From the NCBI GenBank assembly GCA_019448385.1, contig JAGTXO010000022.1, positions 379,501 to 443,500 of the forward strand: a stretch of DNA of 64,000 nt. Reading direction: 5' to 3'. This document shows positions 35,401 to 44,300 of the stretch, piece after piece. The position numbers and the translations under genes were made by a program. Under the pieces are notes generated by a model. That model did no database searches, was not told the DNA's origin, and saw only the letters and a program-made list of their open reading frames with translations. Positions within the stretch are counted from its first letter, which is position 1; the number at the start of each line of letters is the position of its first letter. This DNA comes from Diacronema lutheri. Lineage: Eukaryota; Haptophyta; Pavlovophyceae; Pavlovales; Pavlovaceae.

Positions 35401-35570
35401 GGCCAGTCGACGACGCAGGGCGGCGAGACGAAGGCGAGCGCGCGGCGCGACGGCCCGTAGCTCAGCTTGTCGACCGTGCGCGCCTGCTCGCTCGGCTTGA
35501 CCGGCCGCGTGCTCACGATCTCGCAGTTGACGAGCGCCGCGTCGAAGGCGCGCAGGTCGATGGCGGCCAT
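32459..35570 (-). pseudogene. PIF1-type helicase with N-terminal ssDNA-binding-like domain, frameshifted
   Basis: ATG at 35570. The first ~200 residues (…YGPSRRALAFVSPP… GALRAIDDQ… TKWNVCGVMLL) resemble the single-stranded-DNA-binding proteins of large DNA viruses. Then follow PIF1 helicase motifs: Walker A DAPGGTGKTF, Walker B LVVWDEAPM, GDFRQCLPVV, AYPTELV, DVARINWLV, LDLKPGMVVMLPRNL, GLCGGTRLIV, then NEAQGQALG and HGQLHVAASRVG. The motifs occur in order but in three frames: the frame changes near 34370, 33870, 33715 and 33400. At 33870 and 33715 a single base explains the change, so introns are unlikely there. It is probably a dead gene from a mobile element. Same strand as, and upstream of, the Fanzor gene. 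Confidence 0.75.
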
Positions 35571-35781
35571 GGTCGTTGTGCGCGGGAGATCACGCTGCAG
35601 GCGGCTCCACAGTAGGTTCGAGAAAAAAAAAAGCTGGGCCAACGGTCAGTCGAGCGCCACAAGCAATCCTCGGGAGCCGGTGGCCCAACCCAACCCAACG
35701 ATCTTCGTCGCCACCCTTCGCGCGTTTTCCGTTCGCGCCCAAGCAGACAATGAGACCACAATCTCGGTGCTGCTCGGCGCG
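35571..35781. other. Intergenic stretch with A10 tract
   Basis: Between the PIF1 start and the next small plus-strand ORF. Contains an A10 run at about 35623-35632. The plus-strand frame is open through here into the next ORF, so this may be an upstream exon or just chance. Confidence 0.4.
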
Positions 35782-36045
35782 ATGATGGGCCTCAGCGGCT
35801 CGGTGGCGATCGTGCTCTACGTGCGCGCGCGACGTCGCGAGGTGCAGCACGGGCGCGTGGCGACGCCGCGCATCATCCAGCGCCAGCTCGAGCTGCAGCT
35901 GCCGTGGGGCCGGCCGGACGAGGCATCCGTCGCCTCGCGTGCCGAAACGCCGGGCGTCGAGGCCGCGTCGCGCTCGGTGCGCGACGCGGCGCCCGAGCCG
36001 GACCCGGACGAGGGCTACGTGCGCGTGGCGAGCGCGGCGTTCTGA
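35782..36045 (+). CDS. Small single-pass membrane protein, possibly a 3' gene fragment
   Basis: From ATG 35782 to TGA 36043-36045, 87 residues. A hydrophobic stretch (MMGLSGSVAIVLYV) is followed at once by RARRRE, the pattern of a transmembrane helix with positive-inside flank, then an acidic tail. The frame remains open upstream with protein-like sequence (NPTIFVATLRAFSVRAQ), so this may be the last exon of a longer gene whose upstream part was displaced by the adjoining element. Not recognised. Confidence 0.35.
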   Translation: MMGLSGSVAIVLYVRARRREVQHGRVATPRIIQRQLELQLPWGRPDEASVASRAETPGVEAASRSVRDAAPEPDPDEGYVRVASAAF

Positions 36046-36127
36046 GGCGCGCACGACGTCGCCCAGCCAGAGCAGCCCGGGGCGGGGCGAGTCCGGCTGC
36101 GCGGAGGTCCGGCTCGAGCGGGCGGGC

Positions 36128-36475
36128 GCCATGCTCTGAGGCGCCGCCGCTTTCTAAAAGGGTGTAGGGTGTAGGGTGTAGGATGCAAAACAAGCCCTCC
36201 CCACATTTGGGCCCGACGTCATTCCTTCTTCGAAGCCGTGACGTTACTCACATACGAGTACTTTTACTTAGTGTAGGATGTATCTATTCTCTAAGTATTT
36301 GCATAGTGTAGGGTGTAGGATAAGTACGGTTACGAAAGTCCTACAGGGAGTGAAGGAATGACGCTGTGACGAAAGAAGGAATGACGTCGGGCCCAGATGT
36401 GGGGAGGGCTTGTTTTGCATCCTACACCCTACACCCTACACCCTTTTGAAAAGCGGCGGCGCCTCAGAGCATGGC
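36128..36475. mobile_element. Non-autonomous TIR element (MITE-like), copy 1
   Basis: About 348 bp. Ends are inverted repeats of about 100 bp beginning GCCATGCTCTGAGGCGCC and continuing through CTTTCTAAAAGGG, three TGTAGGG units, GCAAAACAAGCCC and GGGCCCGACGTCATTCC. The interior is AT-richer than its surroundings and has no coding sequence. Confidence 0.85.
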
Positions 36476-36690
36476 GGCTCGACAGCATGGCGCCTATACA
36501 GCATGGCGTCGTCCAGCGTCACGCCGCGTCGTGGTCCTGCCGCTCCTCCGTGGCGCACGGATGGCGCTCCTCCGTGACGCAGCCGAACGACGTCGCGGCG
36601 TCACGGCCCGGGCGCAGTCGCCATCCTGGACGCCACGCTGGACGACGCCATGCTGTCGAGGCGCCATGCTGTCGAGCCGCCATGCTCCGA
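36476..36690. repeat. Palindromic spacer between the two TIR elements
   Basis: The left part (GCATGGCGGCTCGACAGCATGG …) is the near-exact reverse complement of the right part (… CCATGCTGTCGAGCCGCCATGC), with a non-repeated centre at about 36530-36620. It extends the palindrome formed by the two elements. Confidence 0.8.
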
Positions 36691-37012
36691 GGCGCCGCCG
36701 CTTTCTAAAAGGGTGTAGGGTGTAGGGTGTAGGATGCAAAACAAGCCCTCCCCACATTTGGGCCCGACGTCATTCCTTCTTTCGTCACAGCGTCATTCCT
36801 TCTCCCCCCTATGGGACTTTCATAACCGTACTTATCCTACACCCTACACTATGCAAATACCTAGAGAATAGATACATCCTACACTAAGTAAAGGTACTCG
36901 TATGTGAGTAACGTCACGGCTTCGAAGAAGGAATGACGTCGGGCCCAAATGTGGGGAGGGCTTGTTTTGCATCCTACACCCTACACCCTACACCCTTTTA
37001 GAAAGCGGCGCC
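36691..37012. mobile_element. Non-autonomous TIR element (MITE-like), copy 2, inverted
   Basis: Same family as copy 1; the interior is its reverse complement (for example CATACGAGTAC/GTACTCGTATG). Ends are GGCGCCGCCGCTTTCT and AGAAAGCGGCGCC, so the outer tip is slightly shortened relative to copy 1. Confidence 0.85.
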
Positions 37013-37427
37013 GAAGGTGGGAGGATGCCACCCGTATGCGCGCGTTTGAACGTGCGCGGACGGCCGTTGGCTTCGCGCCCTTTCGCCCACGGTTTGCGCG
37101 CCAACGGACCAGTCCTCCGCGGGCGCCGCGCATCGTCTCAGGGGCGGTCGGTGTGGTACGCCGCGCGCATCGTCAGCGCCGCGGCGTCGAGCTCGGCGAG
37201 CGAGGGCGCGTACGTGACGCCGCTCAGCACCTCGTCCGCGCCCGCCCTCGTCGCGCTCGCCGCCTCCGCAGTGCGCGCAGGCGGCTTCGTGACGGCACGC
37301 GAGGCCACGCCGCGCGCCGCAGGTGCCTTCGCGCGCTGCATCGTCTGTCTGCCGGTCCGACGCGCTCTGCTCTGAACGAACGGACGGCACGCCCGACGAG
37401 ATCTCGTCGCGTGCACGCTCGCACAGC
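37013..37427. other. Intergenic, nothing convincing
   Basis: Frames are open on both strands but no motif or splice fit supports a gene. May contain the promoter of the broken gene that follows. Confidence 0.4.
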
Positions 37428-38260
37428 ATGTACCCCCAGAACGTCTCCGAGCTGCTGCCCGACGAGATCTTCGGCGACGAGCTGCTCGTCGACCGGCACT
37501 ACCGCGTGCGCATCCTTCAGCGCGTCGCCCGCCGCCGCGATGCGGCCGAGGCCAACTTTTGGCTCGACGGCGGGCCCGCCGACTCGGTCGTCGGCGCGTG
37601 CATGTGCGGCCGAATCTACGCGCTCAAGTGCATGGGCCGGCTCGTCCGCGGCGCCCGGATCCTCTCGCTGCTGCGCAAAAATGTGGCGCTCGCCACGTGC
37701 CGCGCACACCTCATGGGCCACATGCTCCAGCGCATCGTCGGCGACAGCGGCGTCGCGCGGCTGCTGCAGCTGGTTGCAGCTCGTTCGCGAGGATCACGAC
37801 ACGCTCAACGCCGAGCACCAGGCCTTGGAAGCACAGCATGACACCGGCCAAGTCATGCGACGGCATGTGCGCGCGCGCCGACGCGCTCTCCAAGGACCTC
37901 GCACGGGCGCACGAGCACGCTCACAAGCTCGATGGCTATCTGGTGTGGTGCAGCGAGCGCCTCGGTGAGAGTGACTCTTTCAACGGAGCGCTCGAGAACC
38001 TGAACACGCGGTGCAGCATGAGATGTGCTGGCTCCACGCCGAGATGTCGTCGCTCGTTGCGAGTTCGCCCGAGGCTTACGCGAACGACAGCGAGGCCACC
38101 GACTTCAAGGACCACGGCGTGTGCGTCGAGTTCGATGTCTTCAACCGCGACGGGGTCGAGGGCGCGCCCGTGCCCGCGACCGCGCCCACGAAGGCAGAGC
38201 CGGGCATCGAGTCCGAGTGCATCGCGCCCGCACAGGCAGAGCCGGGCAGCGAGTCCGAAG

Positions 38261-38293
<33 letters not shown>

Positions 38294-38330
38294 GGCAGAG
38301 CCGCGCACCGAGCCCAAGTGAGCCAACGTG
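37428..38330 (+). pseudogene. Broken coding region, unknown helical protein
   Basis: From ATG 37428 the sequence begins MYPQNVSELLPDEIFGDELL and runs to RIVGDSGVARLLQ. It then continues in a second frame (QLVREDHDTLNAEHQALEAQ), a third (CARADALSKDLARAHEHAHKLDG) and again another (HEMCWLHAEMSSLVASSPEA). The first break is explained by a 10-bp tandem duplication, CAGCTGGTTG/CAGCTCGTTC, near 37770. The pieces read as one charged, helix-forming protein with an Arg/Pro-rich tail. I do not recognise the family; splicing instead of decay cannot be fully excluded. Confidence 0.5.
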
Positions 38331-39225
38331 CCGCCGAACTCGCCCAAGCTCTCGTCGGTCGACAGTCAGGCCACCGAGTACAAGACCTCCTACGCGAACT
38401 CACGTGCTCGCCACCTGCAACGCCTCGAGTTTACGCACGCGTTCGAGTCTGTGCAGGCCGAGGTCGCTTAGCCAAAGCGCGCCAAGGTTCCGGCCACCGG
38501 CGCATCCAGCCGCTGGCTGCGCAACACGGCGGTGCGCAACACCCGCAGCTCGGCCAACGGCAAGTAGCGCGCCGGCGCAGCGCACGGTATGCCGCGGCGA
38601 GCTCAGTCGCGAAGAGTGTCCGACTGGCCGCGCCCTCCACGGGGTGCACGCGCACTCGGCGCGGTCCGGTCAGTCAGGGGGCCTCAGCTTGCGCGATGCC
38701 AGTTGCGAGCCCCCCCGGAATCCGCCATTCTATTCTACTAGGCGTAAATCACCCAAGCCCTTCCGGTCGCCCACATTCCGGGGTCGGACCCTCCGTCGGC
38801 CCGGCTCGGGCCCTCCGTCCGCCGCGCCCGCTCGACCCCGAATTCTACTCCAAATCGGCCGGTCAGGAGGGTGTCTCGGTCCTAGGCTCGTCATAAGCCT
38901 CGCCCCGACCCCTCGAGCGCTCATTGGCTGGCTTTTAACCCTTGATTGTACGACCCGGGTCGTACTCTCAGCCTTACACTGGCCGGACCAGCCCGGACCG
39001 CGCCGTATATAGAGATCGAGGAATGCCATTTCGATTTTGTCAGCGCACGGTCGCACAGCTGCAGTGGCTGCTCGCACCGCGCTTCTCGCAACCCGGCCTG
39101 CGAGCTTGAGCTGGTGTGCGATCGGCAGACATGCCGTGGCCGCACGGGCACGCTGCGCAGCCAGCGCGCTCCTCTGACGCGGCGGGCCGCGCGCCCAACG
39201 CCGGGAGGGAGCGCCAGCGACCCAC
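38331..39225. other. Intergenic DNA between broken gene and MYCBP
   Basis: No supported gene. A perfect palindrome, TACGACCCGGGTCGTA, lies at about 38949, and a plus-strand TATATAG at 39006-39012 has no convincing gene after it; it could be a leftover promoter. Confidence 0.4.
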
Positions 39226-39869
39226 TTAATCCGCTGCCGGCGCGCCCGTGAGACTCTCGATCTGCGCGCGGTGCAAGCCGTGCGGCGCGCGGGCGGAGCA
39301 GGCGTACAGCGGCGCCGGTCGACGAGCACCGCTGTGAGAGCGAGCGGCGCGCGAGCGCGCGGCCGCGGGGAAGGACGCGGTGGTGGGGATCGCGGAAGCA
39401 CCTTCTTCGTCAGCTCGACGATCTTTTGCGTCATTTGGTCGTTCTTCTCGCGCAGCTGGTCGTTCTCCGCTTTGAGCGCCTCGACGTCCACGCCCGTCGG
39501 CGCGCCGAGCGTCATCTTGACGAAGTCGAGTGCGTTCATCGGCTTCTCCGGCTCCTCGTAGAGACCCACAAGCACTGCGAGCAGCACAAGGCGCGAGTGT
39601 TGCGCTCGCCGTCGGCAAGGCGCGACTGGCCGCCCCAGCGCGCGCGGCGCGGCGCGCACCTCGCGTGAGCGCGTCGATTACGCCGCTCCGCTCGAGGTAT
39701 CGCCTGAACTCCTCCTTCTTGACATCGGGCGACTGCGCGCAGCGGAAACCGCGCGTGCGACCGACGCGGAGCGCATAGGCACGCGGCGCACCCCGCGCGA
39801 GCTCGCGCCGCGCCGCGCCGCAAAAAAGGCGCGCGCGGGCGCCGCGCAACGCACGGTGTGGGCTGACAT
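39226..39869 (-). CDS. MYCBP: MYCBP (AMY-1) homologue, four exons
   Basis: Exons 39869-39855, 39732-39660, 39574-39402 and 39261-39226, introns 122, 85 and 140 bp, total 98 residues; human AMY-1 is about 103. Splicing yields VKKEEFRRYLERSGVIDALT joined to RVLVGLYEEPEKPMNALDF, which tracks the human protein almost residue by residue, then a C-terminal coiled coil (EALKAENDQLREKNDQMTQK). AMY-1 binds c-Myc and the A-kinase anchor AKAP95 in animals; in algae it is known as a conserved ciliary or scaffold-associated protein. The MSAHT first exon is the weakest part. It is divergent from adenosine deaminase. Confidence 0.9.
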
Positions 39870-39908
39870 GGCGGCTGTGTGCGAAACCGTTTGCGTGGCT
39901 GAGGCAGC
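39870..39908. promoter_or_regulatory. 39-bp shared region between MYCBP and ADA start codons
   Basis: Start codons at 39869 (minus) and 39909 (plus) leave 39 bp. Either the promoters overlap the genes, or the leaders are almost absent, or the MYCBP first exon is mis-set. Confidence 0.5.
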
Positions 39909-41147
39909 ATGTCCGAGGTATCGAGCTGGAGAATCGCGGACGGTGAAGAGGGCGCGCGCCCGGCTCGCTCCTGGCGGCAGCTCCCGATGGTCGAGCTGCA
40001 CGTGCACCTGGATGGTGCGTTCGACCCGCTCGTGCTGTGGGAAGCGGTGCAGGCCGAGGAGGCGGGCGCGCTGCCGGGCGAGATCTCAATGGCGTGGGAC
40101 GCGTCGGAGCGGCTGCCGATCCGCGAGCGCGTGCAGCGCTGCGCGTCGGCTGCCGAGTACCACGAGCTCGTGACGTGCCGCGGCCGCCAATCGCTGCACC
40201 AGATGCTCCGCTGCTTTGAAACCTTCCTCCCGTCCGTGCGCGGCCGGCTCGCGCTGATCGAACGGCTCGCGGAGGCGTTCTGCGCGCGGCAGGCCGCGTC
40301 AAACGTCGCGTACACGGAGGTGCGCTACTCGCCGCACCTGCTCGCCGAGGGCGGCGCGATGAGTGGCGAGGGCGCGGCCGCGATCGACCCGCTGCCCGTG
40401 CTTGACGCGGTGACGCGCGGGCTGCGCGCCGGCTGCGCGCGGCATGCGATCGTGGTGAACCAGATCCTCTGTGCCATCTCGTTCCAACCGGGCTGGGCTG
40501 ACTCGGTCGTCGACCTTGCGCACGCGCGACGCGACGACCGGCCGTGCGCAGTCGTCGGCATTGACATCGCCGCGGGTGAGGACGCGCTCGACGCCGCCGT
40601 CGACGCGCGCTCGCACGCGGCGCACGCCGCCGCGTTTGCGCGCGCGGCGCGGCTGGGCGTGCCCGCCACCGTGCACGCGGGCGAGGAGGGTGGCGCGAGC
40701 AACGTGTTCGCGGCGGTGCGCGAGTTTGGCGCGCGGCGCATCGGGCACGGCTACGCGGCCGCGTGCGACGCGGCGCACGTGCGAGAGCTCACGGCGGCTG
40801 GCGTCCACTTTGAAGTGTGCCCAACATCGTCCTTTTGTACAAGCGGTTGGGTGGCGCCTCCGGAGGGCGATGGCGACGCGGCCGACTGGCGCGCGCACCC
40901 ACTCCGCGCGCTCATCGACGCCGGCGCGTCGGTGAGCATCAGTACGGACGACCCGGCCATCTTCGACACGACGCTCGAGGCGGAGTACGCGCTGTGCGAG
41001 GTGCAGATCGGCGTGAGCGCGGCGCAGCTCGTCGAGTGTGTGCTCTGCGCCGCGCGCGCGGCGTTCACCACCGACGATGAGCGGGCGGCGCTGTGCGAGC
41101 GGATCGCCGCCGCGGCGCGCGCACAAGGGCTTGGCGCTGTCAGATGA
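39909..41147 (+). CDS. ADA: Adenosine deaminase
   Basis: ATG at 39909, 412 residues, no intron. Zinc-binding HxH is in ELHVHLDGAFDP (H31, H33). The catalytic set follows in order: VHAGEEGG (H256, E259), RRIGHGYAA (H280), EVCPTSSF and SISTDDPAIF (D347, D348). These are the metal ligands and acid/base residues of the purine deaminase family. The enzyme converts adenosine to inosine plus ammonia in purine salvage. Cytosolic: no signal peptide is seen. The family also contains adenine and N6-methyl-AMP deaminases, so the exact substrate is likely but not proven. Confidence 0.93.
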   Translation: MSEVSSWRIADGEEGARPARSWRQLPMVELHVHLDGAFDPLVLWEAVQAEEAGALPGEISMAWDASERLPIRERVQRCASAAEYHELVTCRGRQSLHQMLRCFETFLPSVRGRLALIERLAEAFCARQAASNVAYTEVRYSPHLLAEGGAMSGEGAAAIDPLPVLDAVTRGLRAGCARHAIVVNQILCAISFQPGWADSVVDLAHARRDDRPCAVVGIDIAAGEDALDAAVDARSHAAHAAAFARAARLGVPATVHAGEEGGASNVFAAVREFGARRIGHGYAAACDAAHVRELTAAGVHFEVCPTSSFCTSGWVAPPEGDGDAADWRAHPLRALIDAGASVSISTDDPAIFDTTLEAEYALCEVQIGVSAAQLVECVLCAARAAFTTDDERAALCERIAAAARAQGLGAVR

Positions 41148-41323
41148 CAGCGACCTCGACATTTGACCGCGCCTAGTGTGCGTCAGGGCCAGTCTGCGAC
41201 ATGACACGCTGAAGAATTTGCGTCCACGTTTCACGAGGCAAGCAATTTTGGGGCTTGTTGAGCGGCGCGCGAGGTCTCAGGCGGCAACGTGCGCCTTCCA
41301 GCGCGAGCATCACGCCCGCGAGC

Positions 41324-44300
41324 TTACGCCCTCGATGCGCGCATGTGGCCGCCTTCCGCGCCGTCGTCTGCGCCTCGGCCCCCAGCGCGCAGCTTGGCGA
41401 GCGCGCGCGCCTGCGCGCGCACCGTCTCCTCAAGCTCGGCAATCCGCTGCGACAGATCGTGCGAGGACGACGGCGAGGACTGCGACGGCGCGCCTGACGG
41501 CCGGTCGGCCGGCGCGGGCGCGGCGCCGCGTGGCGAGCCGGCGCTCGGCCGCGGCAAGTCAGCGTGGGCGGCGCAAAGCGCGATCTCAACCTGAGCGGGC
41601 GGCGGGACGTTTGGCGGCTCGTGCGGCAGCGTGCGGCTTCGCTTCGTCCGCCTGTTGCCCGCGCCGTCGGGCACGCCGTCTGTGTGCGCAAAGTCATGCG
41701 CGGCGGCGTCGCCGTGCGCCGCAGCCGCAGATGGCGCGCTGCCCGTCAACGCTCGCGGCGCGATGCTCGCGTCGCCCTGCTTGGCCACAAGTGCACGCGG
41801 CGGCACGTCGGGAGCGACGGCCTCGCACGGCGCAGCGAGCAGGCACGCGGGGGCCGCACAGCTGGCGCCGACGTTGCGCACGTCCGCCAGCGCGTGTGGC
41901 GAAGTGGCGGGCACGGACAGCGCCGACGGATGGTTTGGCCGCGTCGGCGTGCTGCTTGATGTCGGAAGCACTGTCGGAAGCACTGTCGGAAGCACTGTCG
42001 GAAGCACTGTCGGAAGCAATGGCGCATTGGCCGACGCGCCGCCGGGGGTCGCGCGCCGCTCGACGTCGGGCGAGGGCGCCGGGCCGTGCTGCGCCGTGCG
42101 GTGCGGTGGGATCGGTGCGGTTGGGTCGCGTGGCGGCGGCGAAGCGCAGCCGGTGTCGAGCACCTCGTTGTGTGTCGGCAATTCGCCAGCGAGCGTAGGC
42201 GCCGATGTTTTAAATCGGGCTGTGTCGAGCACCTCGTTGTGTGTCGGCAATTCGCCAGCGAGCGTAGGCGCCGATGTTTCAAATCGGGCTACGAGCCGGG
42301 GCGAAGTCCTCCGCGCGGGCTGCTCGGGCTGCGACTGATGCTGCAGCCGCTGCGCCAGCGCCGGCACCGCTGCGCACGCGCTCCGCTCCGCCTTCTCGCG
42401 CTGCGCGCGCGCGCGCACGAACGCGGGCGCGGAGAGGGCATGCGAGCGCATCTCACCGGCCAAAGCATCGACCGCCGTCGGCTGCGGAGGAAGGAGCTTG
42501 AGCAACCATCTGCGCGGCGCACAGCGCAGCGCACGGAGCGCGCGGCGGCGGTCGATGAGCGCGCGCGCGCGCGGGCGCGCGGCGCGGCGGTCGCGACCCG
42601 CTTTGGCCTGAGCACCCACGGCCGCCGGGAAGCGGCGTGCGCCATCGCGCCGTCGTGGTGTCGTGGTGTCGTGCCGTCGGGTCGCGCGCGCTGTGGCGTC
42701 GTCGCGTGCGTCGCGCGCACTGTGAGATGGACAGGCGCTCGCCCGCGTTGGCGAAGCGCTCGTCAATAAGCGCGATCGTGCCCCAGTCGTCACGATGGCG
42801 GACGCACCGGCCAAGCGCCTGATTGAGCGCGCGGAACGCCTGCTGCTTGTACCACTCCGCGCCGCTAAGCAGACCTTCCGCGCGCGACGATGGCAGGTCG
42901 TTGAACGCGCGCTTCGCCTTGAGCTGCTCGTCCGCGACGGACGGGAAGGGCACGCCCACGCACACGACCAGGCGCGCGTAGTCGTCATTGAACGAAATCC
43001 CCTCCGACAGCTTGCCGCGGTACACGGCGATGCACAGCGCGCCGCGGCCGTCGTCGACCGCCGCGCGGAATGCTCGCACATCCTCGGTGGCGTCCGCGCC
43101 CGGCCCGTGCGCCTCGACCATCACGACGCCCTTCGTCGCCTGCAACTCGGCCCTGATCGGCACAGGGGCGCGCGCGCGCGCCGCGCAGGAGGGCGCGTTG
43201 GCAGGCACGTCAAGGACGGGTCGGGGCGCGCGCGCGCAGGGGCAGTGGACGGGTCTGCGTGCGCGACGGGGGCAGTGGACGGGTCTGCGTGCGCGACGGG
43301 GGCAGTGGACGGGTCTGCGTGCGCGACGGGGGCAGTGGACGGGTCTGCGTGCGCGACGGGGGCAGTGGACGGGTCTGCGTGCGCGACGGGGGCAGTGGAC
43401 GGGTCTGCGTGCGCGACGGGGGCAGTGGACGGGTCTGCGTGCGCGACGGGGGCAGTGGACGGGTCTGCGTGCGCGACGGGGGCAGTGGACGGGTCTGCGT
43501 GCGCGACGGGGGCACGGAGGCCGCGCGGCCAGTGGCGCGGTCGGCGCGCGCGCACCAGACGGTGAGCCCGGGCCAGGCGGCGTTCCACGCGCGCTGCCAA
43601 TGGTCGGCGTGCGCCGCGCGGTCCTGCCACATGGCGCTCAGCTTGCGCGCGCTCGAGAACGATGAGACGAAGACGAGCACGCCCGCGCGGGTCGGCGTCG
43701 CGCGCGCGAGCCGCGCGAGCGTGATGCCGAGCTCCAAGCAGACCTCCGGCCTGGCGAGGTTCTCGGCGTTGCACGTGAGTGGGCAGCCGGCCGCCGAGAC
43801 GCTCACCACGCGCGCGAGCAGCTGCTCCGCGCCCACCGCGTGCTCCGCCTGCACGGGCCGGATCGTCGGGTGGACGCGCGCGGCAAACGCCGGGCCCAGT
43901 TCCTTCTCCATGGCGCCAAGGGGAGAGAGCGTGCCGGACGTGAGGACGAGCGCGTGCGCGGCGGTGGCGAGGGCCGAGAAGATGACCGACGGGCTGAGCA
44001 GCCACACGCACAGCTCGACGCCCCATTCGGCGATCGCGCCGTTGCACCGCCATGCGCGCGGGATCAAGTCCGGGTCGGCCGGAGCAAATTTGCGCGGGAA
44101 CGACGAGCCGCGATTGTCCCACACCTGCACGGCAAGGGCAAACTTTGCAGGCTCGTCCGCGCAGAGCGCGAGCGCGCGCAGCGCGCACAGCGCCGCCTCG
44201 AGCGCCGCCGTCTCGTGCACGTCGGGCTGCGACAAGGCCTCGCTCAAGGCATCGGCAGCCGCCCGCAGCCTCGCCGAATCAAGCGCGCCGAGCACGCCGC

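Noticed and set aside
36397-37968. Several ORFs starting MWGGLVLHPTPYTLHPF
   Set aside because: All are readings of the TIR element ends; the same peptide recurs in each terminus.
39006-39012. TATATAG considered as promoter of a plus-strand gene
   Set aside because: Only a 29-codon ORF follows; listed as a possible leftover, not a gene promoter.
43237-43515. Tandem 30-bp repeats considered as a CRISPR array
   Set aside because: Units are contiguous and identical with no unique spacers, inside a eukaryotic intron.
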